This document shows, piece after piece, positions 50,201 through 61,160 of a DNA stretch of 64,000 nt (positions within the stretch are counted from its first letter, which is position 1; every line of letters starts with the position of its first letter). The position numbers were made by a program, and so were the translations under genes. This DNA comes from Thunnus maccoyii (Eukaryota > Chordata > Actinopteri > Scombriformes > Scombridae). Below the pieces are notes generated by a model. It had not been told where the DNA came from. It saw only the letters and a program-made list of their open reading frames with translations, and ran no database searches. The stretch is from positions 33,268,662-33,332,661 of the forward strand of contig NC_056533.1 in assembly GCF_910596095.1 (NCBI RefSeq), written 5' to 3'.

Positions 50201-53132
50201 TCTCTGGAGAAGGCCCACACATGACTCACAAATCTTTATATAACTCCCCCTGTCTCCTCCTGTTAACACAGAGCATTGTGAGACATGACCTGGTGCAGCA
50301 GCTGGAGGGGGTCTCCAGAGACCTCCTCATGCAGGAAGGGGCTCTGGTGAAACAGAAGTTCACCTGGGTGCATGACTTGAGGTACAGAGGCATCCTCCAG
50401 AATGCAGCCATGCGCATCTTGGTGCGCAGAGAGATAGAGAAACTGGTTGTGGACGATGATGACCTGGTCAGAGAGGTGGTGGGAACCAAGAAGGAGGAAG
50501 GCATAATTCTCACCCTACTGCAGCATTTTGAGGTGTGCCTCCCCACTCTTGTCGGAAGCCCCCTGAACCCCCAAGCATCAGATTTCATCCCCGGTGAGAA
50601 GCAGTGGGAGTCAGCCTGGGAAGAAAAGAGAGACCCAGATGGAGCCTGTCTCTTCCCCATCTACCTCAAGGACAACATCACAGTGTGCCATAAGTGGGGT
50701 GAGGACAAGCAAGATGACCTCAGTGTCCACATGTACTTCCTTCCTGAGATTCCTCATGGCTTCTTCCACAGGTAGCATAGCTTGGAACATGTTTCATCAT
50801 TTTAAATTTGTCTATGAAATACAGTAGTTTCTGATCCAAATGAAACATTTAAGTTCATCACTTCATGAATAATATATTCATAACCAAACATTGATTTTTT
50901 TGTAAAAATCTGCCTTTTTTTGTATTTTGTTGTATTGTTGCATTTGCTAGCTTGCAGTTTTCTTCTTCTCTGCATTTTGCTGCCACATTGCTACATTTCT
51001 TGGTACTTTTTTCACTACTAACTGACAATCAGTTGAAGTTTGCAAGAATGTGAATCCTTGTGCGTGTGCGTTTACCTTGTGAGGCAGCTGGTTTCTCAAG
51101 TTCACAAGATCACAAGATCATGTGAGAATCCATCCTCTCAGGTTTTAGTTATGTGCTTGTGGCCAAACCACCATTGGTTCAGACTAATCAGCATCCTAGA
51201 ACTACTGGCAGCTATGGGCGTGGTTTAGGTGTGACACAGTGAGAAGTGATAGATAACAACATGTTTCCTACATCTCAGATGGTTCTGTGTAACAAACCAT
51301 CTGGTGCGTCAGGTTACGTGTAAATGGGATATACATACAAAACAGGGACCTGCATTTTTACAAAATAAACTGACTTGTTCTGCACTTACCATGTTATCCC
51401 TGTACACTCTAAAATCTGGACATACAGCCTGAAAATGTCTCAATTTTTGTATTGACAAACAATTGAAATTAGTTTTTGAATACTTTTGTCACAAATAAAC
51501 TTCCATAAGTTACCTTTATGGACTGTGTCTAACCACCAGAGTAATCATCAAGACTTGTTCTGCACTTACCATGTTATCCCTGTACACTCTAAAATCTGGA
51601 CATACAGCCTGAAAATGTCTCAATTTTTGTATTGACAAACAATTGAAATTAGTTTTTGAATACTTTTGTCACAAATAAACTTCCATAAGTTACCTTTATG
51701 GACTGTGTCTAACCACCAGAGTAATCATCAAGACTTGTTCTGCACTTACCATGTTATCCCTGTACACTCTAAAATCTGGACATACAGCCTGAAAATGTCT
51801 CAATTTTTGTATTGACAAACAATTGAAATTAGTTTTTGAATACTTTTGTCACAAATAAACTTCCATAAGTTACCTTTATGGACTGTGTCTAACCACCAGA
51901 GTAATCATCAAGACTTGTTCTGCACTTACCATGTTATCCCTGTACACTCTAAAATCTGGACATACAGCCTGAAAATGTCTCAATTTTTGTATTGACAAAC
52001 AATTGAAATTAGTTTTTGAATACTTTTGTCACAAATAAACTTCCATAAGTTACCTTTATGGACTGTGTCTAACCACCAGAGTAATCATCAAGACGTGCTT
52101 CCTGTACCCGACTCACTGGGTGGGGAGAGAGCAGTGTCTCCTCTGCTGCGGAAACAGACTGGCTCTGGTGCGACAGAAGATTGAAGATGGAGATCCTTTC
52201 ATAGAGATACGCTGCAGGAGACCTGACAAGCATAATGGTAAAAATCTATAATCACCCTTTCATAACGAGACTGCACTGCAACAACACAGACAGCTGTTTT
52301 CTTTCCTCAGAGTTTCGGCAGTTGTGGGATCTGATCTTGGCAGTGATGTCCAAGCTGTTTGTGTTGTCCAGGCAGTGGCCAGGACTGACCCAGCAGGTGC
52401 ACACACCCTGTCCAGAAAAAGGCTGTCCACACTACTTCACCTGGAGAGACTGGCAGGAGCTCAGCAACGCTGACTTCTACAACCTGTAAGTGATGTATGG
52501 GTTAGGGTAGGCCCTGTTTGTGCTTGTAATGTATTATTATTACTTCTACGTCACAAAATATTCTGTCCACTGATCTCAGTAATTAGAACAATATTTGTAA
52601 CTATTTACATTCAGTTACTTTGATTTTCTTTCTCATGCTTTTTCATATCTATATAGATTTTTTTTCATCCTTATAAATACTTTACATTATTACTGATGTT
52701 TTATTCACCTACATTTGTGAGAAATATATTATTCACAGCACCCACCCAGTTACAGTATCAATCAGCAATGGAGCAATCAGCCCCACACTGAGCTGATTAC
52801 TCCACTCCAGTAGAATTGCTTGTCTGAATCAAAAGTGGTTTGGCTGACTTAATGGTAATACTCAGCACCGGACTGACTTGTGCCTCAAGCAAAGATGACA
52901 TGATCCCACTTTTCATATTTTGTCTTTTTTTTGTCTTTTTTAAACAGTGTGAAGGAAGAGAAATTAGTTTGCCAGGGAGGCCACACACGACGGACGGAGC
53001 TGATTTTTCCAAAAGGTAAAATTAATGTCTACATATAATGAAAGATAAAGGGCAAAATAAAAATTATGTTTACATTGAGTTTAATTTCTAATCAATCAAA
53101 AATGTGTTTTGCTTCCAGTTCCTCTTTTGTAA
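44227..53132 (+). CDS. MFHAS1-like ROCO protein (LRR-ROC-COR GTPase)
   Basis: Proposed exons: 44,227-44,242 (tentative), 45,705-46,569, 47,336-47,633, 47,900-48,086, 48,885-49,078, 50,272-50,771, 52,080-52,237, 52,311-52,485, 52,948-53,015, 53,119-53,132. All are GT-AG, all phases match, total 2,475 nt, 824 residues. Residues about 12-185 form roughly eight leucine-rich repeats (LDLSKN, LNLSRN). The ROC GTPase has P-loop GSSMAGKST (219-227), switch Thr in RTEGI (about 246), DFAGQ (265-269) and THCD (328-331), then a Lys/Glu-rich helix. A COR-like region follows (about 395-640), with VFIQPSFLISMFK before residue 520. The C-terminal part has paired Cys motifs (LCCG, CPEKGCPHYF). No kinase domain. 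The family includes MFHAS1, a cytosolic GTPase scaffold in Toll-like receptor and inflammatory signalling; that role is inferred. Exon 1 rests only on a Kozak ATG, donor and matching phase. Confidence 0.88.
46570..47335. other. ROCO intron with partial dispersed repeat
   Basis: Intron between the LRR/ROC exon and the G4 exon. At about 47,140-47,275 it holds TTAGCTCAAAGCACTGTTGT and CTTGCATGGCTGTAGCTAAC, a piece of the repeat at 2480-2955 in the same orientation. Confidence 0.6.
48160..48835. repeat. Composite repeat in ROCO intron, copy 1
   Basis: Starts with GTAAAGCAAGGAAT and a TCTG/TATG tract, and ends with CGGCCTGTTCTGATCAGG and TTTTGAACGGG. The same start and end motifs flank the shorter repeat at 49,110-49,430 in the next intron, so both are members of one family. 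The inner part at 48,480-48,770 is the inverted partner of 11,830-12,105. It is non-coding. Confidence 0.65.
48480..48770 (-). repeat. Dispersed repeat, inverted relative to 11,830-12,105
   Basis: The reverse complement shows the same blocks as the 11.8 kb copy (GAGCCCAGA, ACACAGGAGAAAA complement, CCAATAGGAGC complement, GTTTCTGTCTGGAT complement). It is nested inside the intron repeat at 48,160-48,835. Confidence 0.7.
49110..49430. repeat. Composite repeat in ROCO intron, copy 2
   Basis: AAAGCAAGGAATCTCTCTGT with a TATG tract, then GTTTTGAACGGGCACTAAAG. It closes with CAGCCTGTTCTAAACAGGCA and GTTTTGAACGGGCACTGCAC. It is a shorter relative of 48,160-48,835. Confidence 0.6.
51372..52091 (+). 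repeat. Four identical 180-bp tandem units covering a ROCO intron-exon junction
   Basis: Units begin at 51,372, 51,552, 51,732 and 51,912, and by eye show no differences. Each unit carries the end of the intron, the acceptor CTAACCACCAG and the first 12 bases of the next exon (AGTAATCATCAA); the following GAC begins the next unit. Only the last unit continues into real exon sequence at 52,080. The three upstream acceptors (exon-like starts at 51,540, 51,720 and 51,900) would read into an in-frame TGA within the next unit. Perfect identity means very recent expansion or an assembly artefact. Confidence 0.95.
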
Positions 53133-53961
53133 TTAGGAGTTTGATGAAAATTACATCAAAAGAGAGAAACACAGCATCGACCTCGTGAACCACTGAGATG
53201 TCACATCAACAACCAGACCATTCTGGAAATGCAACTGATTAAAATCTAGTTCTTCAAAGGAATATTATAGTTTTATCATGGTGTTAATTTTGTGATTTTG
53301 GCTGTCATTGGCTATGACAACATTATGACAAGTTTGAAAAGTTAACATTTGGTAAAGATGCTTATTTACTTTCTTGCAGAGAGATGAGAAGATTGATACT
53401 TCTTTATGCAACTGTAAATATAAAGAAAGATTGGAAATAGGAAGAAACAGCTATCCTGGCTCTTTCCAAAAAGTAACACAATACACCTGCCACCACCTCT
53501 AAATCTCACTAAGTAACACATTGTATGTCGTCTGATGAATCTGTACAAAATCTGAAGTGTAAAAATGTCAAATCCCCATTTTAGACTCCAGGAAGTTACT
53601 GGTCCCAACCGTACAGCTTAAGCATACAGATATGAGAGTGGTATCAATCAACTCATCTAACTCACAGCAAGAAAGTGAAAAAACATATTGTACTTTAAAT
53701 TGCTGAGATCTGAGCATATGGCAACATCACTACTTCAGAGTCCAACGGTCAGCATCATGAGGTGTCAGATGGTCATACAGCCTGTGTAAAAACACCACAA
53801 AAAAAACCATGTATGCATGACTGTAAGTCAGACAGTTCAAAGTTAAATCAGGATGTATCTCTGCAAAATCCAATGGGTGTTTACAGGAGGCAGTTTGGGT
53901 AACAAATAGCATTTGTGTTTATTTTCTAAATACACTTCATTCAGTTCATATAATTGGGTTA

Positions 53962-53996
53962 AACAGAGTCCACTGATCTGATCGCTGGACTCTGTT
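53962..53996. repeat. 11-bp inverted repeat
   Basis: AACAGAGTCCA (53,962-53,972) and TGGACTCTGTT (53,986-53,996) are perfect complements with a 13-nt loop. Purpose is unknown. Confidence 0.7.
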
Positions 53997-56469
53997 AGCG
54001 ATGTGGCTGCAATCCAAGATCTCAGTAATTAAGTGTTTGAGCAATATGTCAACATAACTGGTTATGTACATAATGAAAATGAGACCCAGATGGTAAAAAA
54101 ACAAGACTGTTCTCTTAACATCGGCTTTTTGTCAATATGCTTGTGTTGTCATAACATACAGATGAACATTAGTGTAGTGTGTAGTGATTTTCAGCACAGC
54201 AAACTGGTACTGGAACAGTAATTACATCATATATGCAAACAACAAAGATGAATTGCAGACACGAATCAACTCAGTTGCAGTTAAATTTGATTTAGTTAAT
54301 TGATTTTGTTGGCTCACAAGTTTTTCTAATGTATATTATATTATGGCATTGGTTGACTTGGTCTTTTAATTGTACATTGGTTACTATTTGTTTATCTGTA
54401 CAGTCACAAGCAACACATTTAGCAGCACTGCTGATAAATGCAGAAGTTAAAATGCTTCTCTCTTTCAGTTCTGCTTTATGACATTTACTGTACACCTTCT
54501 TGCGTCAACACTATAAAAATATACTGCAAAGCCATGTGCCATTGCTTTTTTAAATCATTGCTGTATTTTTTATAATTTGCCAATCTTTCAAATGCTTAAA
54601 ATTATGTTGGTGGTAAGATAAAACAAATCAACTGTATTAAAAGTTCATGTGACAGTTTTTTTGTTTTGCTTAGTTTTGTGTTTTTTAGGTGTCACAGAAA
54701 ATGCTGCTTATATTTAATTGCACTGATTATCATTAAACTTGTGTTATGATGACTGTTTGTACCAAGTTTTGTCCCAATACATCTAATCCATGTTGAGATA
54801 TTCCAATGGATAACTGAAAACTTTGCGGGTGGTGTTGCAGAAAGTCAGGGGATTGACAGTCATTTGAATTCATGAATGCCAAAATGTCTTGGCAGTTCAT
54901 CCAATATTTGGACCAATTGACATTGCCATCCCTAAGCATAGCTAAAAATCATTAGCCATTTGCTGAGAATCTCTTTCATTGGTCTGCAGATCACAAATCT
55001 TATCAATACTTCAAGAGTTTTTTCTGAAATTCTAACTGTCCACTGAAACTGTCTTACAAAGTTTACTGTCAAAAACATTGTCCTGAAAGGCCTAAAGTTG
55101 GCACTGAAAATATGTGAAGCAGTAGTGTGTTTGTACCTATTCGTTTTTGAGTTACACTTTTCTACATGAATGTGTAAGTTATAGATACCTGGATATATTT
55201 ACAGTTTACATGTTGCAGTGCAGGTTTTGAATGTGATGCTTTAGGAAGTTTGGGAGTGAATCCATAAGAAAAAAATGTAAGAAAGAAAGGGAACTGATGG
55301 AGTCAAAAAGGGGGAACTGAGGAAAAGAAAGGTGGAAGGACAGGGGAGGTGTAGAATAGAAGAAAAAAGGAGAGATTAGAAGGTATACATATGCAGGCGT
55401 TCTCTGTACATCATTGCCCTCTGCTGGCTTCTCTGTGACATGACCACTTAGTGGTCAGTTTTGGGGTATGTCAACACACCGTCTCTGATGTGACTGTTTT
55501 GTTTGCTTGTTTTATTTTATCATGTAAAGACAAATCTAATATCTTTCATTCTCAACACTACAAGGGATTAATAGGCTACAGTTGGTATATAGACCTGCAG
55601 GAGAAATCTCAGCAGAACCAGATTTCATAAATATAGCCTACTGAATTAGATATTTCAAGTGAGTCCAGACCAGAAGAGAAATGAGGTGATGTACAGCAGC
55701 TTGTATCTACCACCGTGTTTTTCATCCTCTCCCTCTAGTTCTCAGCCCTCTCCTCTCTGTGGGAGCTCCTGCTGCCTTCAAGGTCTTCTCGTAAACTTCA
55801 AACTCAGAAACTATACAGTACAATGTGTTAGTATGTGTTTTCAAGTTGTTTTAGTCACAATAAATGACAAGATGGATGCAGTAACAAAGCAGTTTTCATG
55901 ATGGAGGATGCCTTTTGATTGTTCTTTGGTTTGTCAAATGAAGCGGTGACTGCAATAGTTGAATGTTTAATGATGAAATAAAGACTTAAAACTACCAACT
56001 AGGCCAACAACAGGTTTCCTACAAAATGAAAAATAAAAAAAAAAACATACAACTGTAGGCCTAGGAAAGACCTTCTTTTAGAGCCTAATGCCGTGTTAAA
56101 TTTGTACTAACTGTATGAACATTTTTGTCTGATACACAAATTACAGCAGAAAAGTGGCACAGTCTGTGTGTTATCTGTTTGACACCCCCAAAATCATATT
56201 GCTAATGTCAATGTCATTATTTGACATCAGATTCGTGACTTCTCATTGGATATGGTACATGATATGTGTTTTTTACATATTGTAAAATAGAAGTTAAAGA
56301 AAAATATTTTGTGATTCTGATTTTACGACTTGCATCTAATAGCTTCTCTTACTTGTATAGCTGGTTATCATTTCTACTTGTTGATTTTTATTACCAATTT
56401 AGAAATTGCTGAAATCCGTTGCTACAAAATGAGTCCATTAGGGTTGCAAAACCCTAGAGTGATGGTCAG

Positions 56470-56575
56470 CTCAATTCAATTCAAACAACTTTATTCATCC
56501 CCAGTGGGGCAATTTAAAAGTATTCACAGCAGAGCACACACAAGCACACACATCTCAACAAAACACACAGGATAG
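56470..56575 (-). repeat. Retroelement tail (TTTATTCATCCCCAGTGGGG type)
   Basis: AATTCAATTCAAACAACTTT followed by ATTCATCCCCAGTGGGGCAA. This is a frequent fish retroelement 3' end read in reverse, followed by CA-rich sequence. Confidence 0.6.
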
Positions 56576-57449
56576 AATGACACAGTGAATAGTTAAAATA
56601 CTAAAAACTGTCAAAGAAAAAGTATATAGGTCAGTCATCGACCAAGAAATGTGAAGGAATATTTATTGGAAGGCTATGTATAATATTTTCAGGCACCATA
56701 AACATTGGTCCCGCTGCTACATCAGTGGTCATCAGTTGGCTCAGCACCACACACATTTAGATCTAGATGTCTGGCCCCTACAGTACCCATGAATCCTACT
56801 AACTCATTAGACAACGACATAATTAACCTTAAAAAAGAGAGAGAGAGAGAGAATACTACAATATAAAATGTATCAAGAAAAACTACAACATATTCAGCAT
56901 TGATATGAGATAGATACTCTACACATCTAAACTCTTAGTCAGGCTGAAAAAGGGTCAGCTATAGCACCCAACACCTGGGGGTCTTTGGTGGTGGAAATTA
57001 TGGCTTGGAATTAAAATGTCAGGCATACCTGGCTACTCCCTGTGATTTTAATGTCAGGACTATTTAAATATTATACATACAGTAGAAGTGAAAACACAAC
57101 TGAACAACCAAGCGGGTAGTTCCGAGTCTGAACAAGGAACCTATAAATAGTTTCCTATAAATAGGTTCCTATTGGTTCCCATTGGTATCATCACAGTAAA
57201 CCATAAACTGTAAATGCACCGTGCTAACAAAGCTACCAGTTAGCTTTCCACCCTCTTGTCCAAATATGGTCACTTCTCATCACTTCTGGCTCTAAAAATC
57301 CAAGATGGCGATGGTCAAAATGCCAAATTCGAGGCTTCAAAACACGAGTCAACGTCCATTATTTTTATACAGTCAATGGTAAGAACACATTTTTTACATA
57401 ACTTCAAAGTTACCAATATTCATTGAACAGTTTAGCTGAGTTTCCATTT

Positions 57450-57900
57450 TTCCCACAGCCCGCGAAGGCAGCACCCTATCGCAGCATCGCCGGACCTCTC
57501 AGGTGTCTGCCGGGCTGCTGCACAGGAGCCAATGGAGGAATGAAAACGGAGCTGCATGGCGGACCGAGAGAAGAGGAAAACCAGCCCACCGCCTGGCCGC
57601 AATATACAGGTGAACTCCCCGGCCAGCTTCAGGTAAGAGTCCCGGTGGAGGAAGCCTGGGGAGGGGGGTCCGAGCTGCCTGCCTGCCTGTCTGCGGGACT
57701 GGAGGCTGTCAATGAGCGATGAGCCAGCGCGGCTCTGCAGAGCTGAAGGTGCTGATGCTGGCTGTGTCGGAGCTGCTGCCGCTGTGTTTGGCCCCGCTCA
57801 GCTTTGCGGATTAAAGTCGGAATGTGTTGTTGAGTCCTATGTTTTTTGTTTGGGCGTGTCTCTGCTCCCAGAGGACCGAGGAAAGCTGTGTGCTCCATGC
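57450..57900 (+). promoter_or_regulatory. GC-rich, CpG-containing island
   Basis: Base composition changes abruptly from AT-rich to GC-rich, with repeated CG dinucleotides (CCCGCGAAGG, CATCGCCGGACC, GGCGGACCGAG, GGCCGCAATA). This is the only such island in the window and suggests a plus-strand promoter and first exon. Confidence 0.5.
57556..57632 (+). CDS. Candidate first coding exon of an unidentified gene (partial)
   Basis: ATG GCG GAC at 57,556 opens a frame beginning MADREKRKTSPPPGRN and ending at a strong donor (CAG, then GTAAGAGT) at 57,632 in phase 2; an alternative donor follows AATATACAG at 57,609. The encoded 25 residues are basic and Ser/Pro-rich, like a disordered N terminus. A competing ATG at 57,540 in another frame has a better Kozak context, so the frame choice is uncertain. 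No second exon could be recognised before 64,000, so intron 1 would exceed 6.3 kb. I do not recognise the protein. Confidence 0.35.
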
Positions 57901-57909
57901 ACCCACTAG

Positions 57910-58429
57910 AACCATACACTTAAAATATGTCGTCAACCAAATCTGCTCCAGCCAAAAATCTAGGCAAAAACTCAGCAGCTTTATTATTCCCAGTTTCAGA
58001 TAATGAGCTTTTATTGGCCTTTTAGGCTATCTGGCATTTTTTCTGCTTTGCTTTTACTGAAGTCTTTGGTAGGTTTCCCCCACAACAGCTTCATGATAAG
58101 TTTGTTTTATTGCTGTGTGTCCCTTTAGTGACTTACTGCGTGTTTTGATTTTTAATAGTTGGCTGGCGTGTCCTATCACTGTATTATCTATTACTATTCT
58201 AATGTGTATGCAGGATTAATTAGTGAGTTTTCAGCAACCTTATGACAGCTGCTTCATTATTGTCACCGTTTTGCTTTCTCTCTCATATTTTGTTTGGATT
58301 TTGGAGTTTAGCAGGAGTATTTTTAATTAGTTTGAAACATATCATAGCCAAACCCACAGGCTTGTAAACAAACGAAAATAAATGGGGATAAGCTTTCTAT
58401 AGCTATTTCTATTTTATGTTAATGTTGTT
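57910..58429. other. Non-coding, possibly intron
   Basis: AT-rich sequence after the island with no recognisable feature. Confidence 0.4.
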
Positions 58430-58864
58430 AGTTTTAGAGAATAATGATTGCATATTTTTGTAAAAATGGAATGGTTTTGATTGTATTAATTAGTAGCTAA
58501 AGCCTCAAATATAATTACCACATATCATCACAATAACGAAGGTAATTTCAAATAATTACCAGTTGAGTATTTACTCTTTTTGTCTGTTTCATCTTTGTAA
58601 TTTGAATCTCTTGGTTGTTGAGCTGTTGGCCAGACTGAAGAGGCAGTACAAAGAATCACATCTTGGTTTGTAGGAACAGGACGTTTTATTGTACAGAAAC
58701 AATTGATTTGGTTAATCGATAATGAAAATCATGTTGCAGAGCTACAGAAAACTCAAGGTTGTCAGTTAGGTGATCAGAGGTTATTCAACCTGCAACACAG
58801 TTCAAATCAACATGTTGGAGGGATCAGCTGGATGGTTTTGTCATGCTTTTATACTGTCAGTATG

Positions 58865-58909
<45 letters not shown>

Positions 58910-58915
58910 AACAGA
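58430..58915 (+). repeat. Local duplication, copy 1, ending in (CA)n
   Basis: Shares with 60,665-61,160, in order, TTAATTAGTAGCTAAAGCC, ATTACCAGTTGAGTATTTAC, TTTGAATCTCTTGGTTGTTG, GGTTTGTAGGAACAGGACG, AATCATGTTGCAGAGCTA and TGGTTTTGTCATGCTTTTAT. Both copies end in a CA tract (here 58,866-58,905). The copies are moderately diverged. Confidence 0.85.
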
Positions 58916-59032
58916 CATACATACACTCAGAGGTCCTTACAATGTTGCCTGAGGAGAAGCTGTGATTCTTCAGTGGCATTGCTGAATGAATGGAGGCCTA
59001 TGATCGATATTCCCCAGTGAGACAGTGCCATC

Positions 59033-59053
59033 TCACACACACACACACACACA

Positions 59054-59092
<39 letters not shown>
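59033..59092. repeat. (CA)n microsatellite
   Basis: About 30 CA units with one CAGA interruption. Thr-His and Cys-Val frames across it are artefacts. Confidence 0.95.
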
Positions 59093-59094
<2 letters not shown>

Positions 59095-60454
59095 CAGTCT
59101 GTCCCTGTCTCATTAGCTGAGCCTGCAAACAGGCAGATCCACAGCCATCTTTCTTCAGAATTTCATCATAGTGACACTGGAGTTCTTTCACTGGTATTTG
59201 ATCTGTCTGACAGAGAAACATATAAATGAAGCGCCTCATACGGGGGAGGGAAGAGTATTGATTAATATTTCAGATTTGTAGTACACCAGAGAAGGGAAAC
59301 CACATAACCGGCAGCCCTGAAGTTGGCCCGGTCCCAGTGCAGCCATATGTTGGCATGTTTTCCTCTGTCACCTTCCCTGCCTCCACACACGGTGGTCGAA
59401 TTCTGTGTCTCTCTCCAATCTGCTGCCGTTAAAGTCGATCTGCTGCCATAATGTGCAGCTCTCGCATGCGGATATTCAGTTACTGAGATAACATACAGGA
59501 GGAGCAGTTCACGCTCAAATTTAGATTCAGTCCACAGTTTCTGCAGCATTTCACTGTGACCTCATTTTGAGGTCACTAAAATTTTCATGACTCTTGTGAA
59601 GAGTTACCAAGTTGTCATTTGAGTTTGGGTACAAGATATCATTGCTTTCAACAGTCTGGATGTTACTGCAAGTAGATTTTACAGAAAGGATCATAGATTT
59701 CAAATAGTTAAATCTAGTTCAATCATAGACTTCTAATATATTTTTACAACCAAGAAATGTATTAATATTTAATATTTCTGCTTATCAAGCAACCCCTGGT
59801 GATGTTCCATGGTTGGAAACTCTGATTTAGTCTTCTTCTTGATCTTCTTACACAGTGAGTTTGCTCTTGTAGCTCCATACTCTGTACTCAATATATAACC
59901 TTAAAAGGCAGAAAATAAACAGAGGCAAGAGCTCTGATGGTTCAAAAATAAAAATGAAAAATCAACATGGCTGCTGATTTTCTCTGCCCTCTTTTCTCTG
60001 ATCTGTCTGGGCTCCGTTTTTTATATCTTGCCCTAAAAAAAATGACATACCATAGCCCAAATATGACACTGTTCAGTGATTAAAACACTTGAATCATGTT
60101 GCTGAAATGTGCATATTTTAGCAGTGATGTTCTGAGCTAATTTAAGTGTCTTTAAAGCTCATTCATCTCTGATCACTTGGTCGCTTTACTCCCTGTTAAA
60201 ACACTGAAACCTTTCAGTATTGATCAGGACACCCTTTCTGTATGATTTTCCGTATAAGTGTTTTAGTTCAGTACTGTAATTTTAGTCACTGTTTGTTTAG
60301 TGGCTCTACTGATCTTCACTGGAGCTGAGCATGACAGATAAAGACTTACTTTTCATATTTGGGTGAACTGTACCTTTAAATGCTCCCACACTGCATTAAT
60401 CATCTATAGCACAAGAGGGCGTAGCAGGAGATTCTTTCACATTAGGACAGTATA

Positions 60455-60456
<2 letters not shown>
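59093..60456. other. Non-coding, nothing recognisable
   Basis: Mixed composition, short frames only, no repeat family recognised. Confidence 0.4.

Positions 60457-60487
<31 letters not shown>
60457..60487. repeat. (GT)n microsatellite
   Basis: A TG run followed by GTATGTATATCTGTAATGCA and GCATCTATGGA. A similar junction (GTAATGCAGCATGTATGGA) follows the GT run at 61,347-61,372, so this microsatellite and its flank are also duplicated. Confidence 0.9.
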
Positions 60488-60491
<4 letters not shown>

Positions 60492-60664
60492 ATATCTGTA
60501 ATGCAGCATCTATGGAAAACCTGACTCCAAGCTTCAAAATGTCCCTTTTATTCAAGGTCAAAGACACTAAATCCTTGTTTTTGAGCTTTTTGAGCTACCA
60601 ACATGCAGCCATATGGTCATACAACACAGACTCGGCAACTGGCCAGAACCTATGTATGTTATTG

Positions 60665-61160
60665 TTGTTGTTTTTAAGTATTGCATATTTGTGTAAAAAT
60701 TGAATGGTTTTGATAATATTAATTAGTAGCTAAAGCCACAAATATAATTAATCACGGTAATCTGTCCATTACATCTAATAATTACCAGTTGAGTATTTAC
60801 TCTTTTTGTCCGTTTCATGTTTATAATTTGAATCTCTTGGTTGTTGAACTGTTGGCCAGAGTGAAGAGGCAGTATAAAGAATCACATCAGGGTTTGTAGG
60901 AACAGGACGCTTCATTGTACAGAAACAATTAATAATCAGTTGTATAAAAACATAATTAATCGGTTAATCGATAATGAAAATCATGTTGCAGAGCTATAGA
61001 TAACCCAAGTTCATCAGTTAGGTGATCAGTCAGAGGTTATTCAACCTGCAGCACGGTTCAAATGAACATGTTGGAGGGATTAGCTGGATGAGGTATTAGC
61101 TGCATGGTTTTGTCATGCTTTTATGCTCTCAGTGTGACACACACAAACACACACACACAC
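60665..61160 (+). repeat. Local duplication, copy 2, ending in (CA)n
   Basis: The partner of 58,430-58,915, about 2.2 kb downstream in the same orientation, with small indels. The terminal CA tract is at about 61,138-61,160. Confidence 0.85.

Larger units (their letters stand above)
53133..57440. other. Intergenic region after the ROCO gene
   Basis: No gene is supported. Seen within it: the inverted repeat at 53,962-53,996; an opposite-strand relative of the 2,480 repeat at about 54,740-54,950; a retroelement tail at 56,470-56,575; and a dispersed fish repeat ending ATTTTTATACAGTCAATGG near 57,280-57,380. No convincing AATAAA close after the ROCO stop was found, so its transcript end is unknown. 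Confidence 0.45.

Noticed and set aside
51372..52091. CRISPR-like array
   Set aside because: Units are contiguous 180-bp direct repeats without unique spacers, in a eukaryotic intron.
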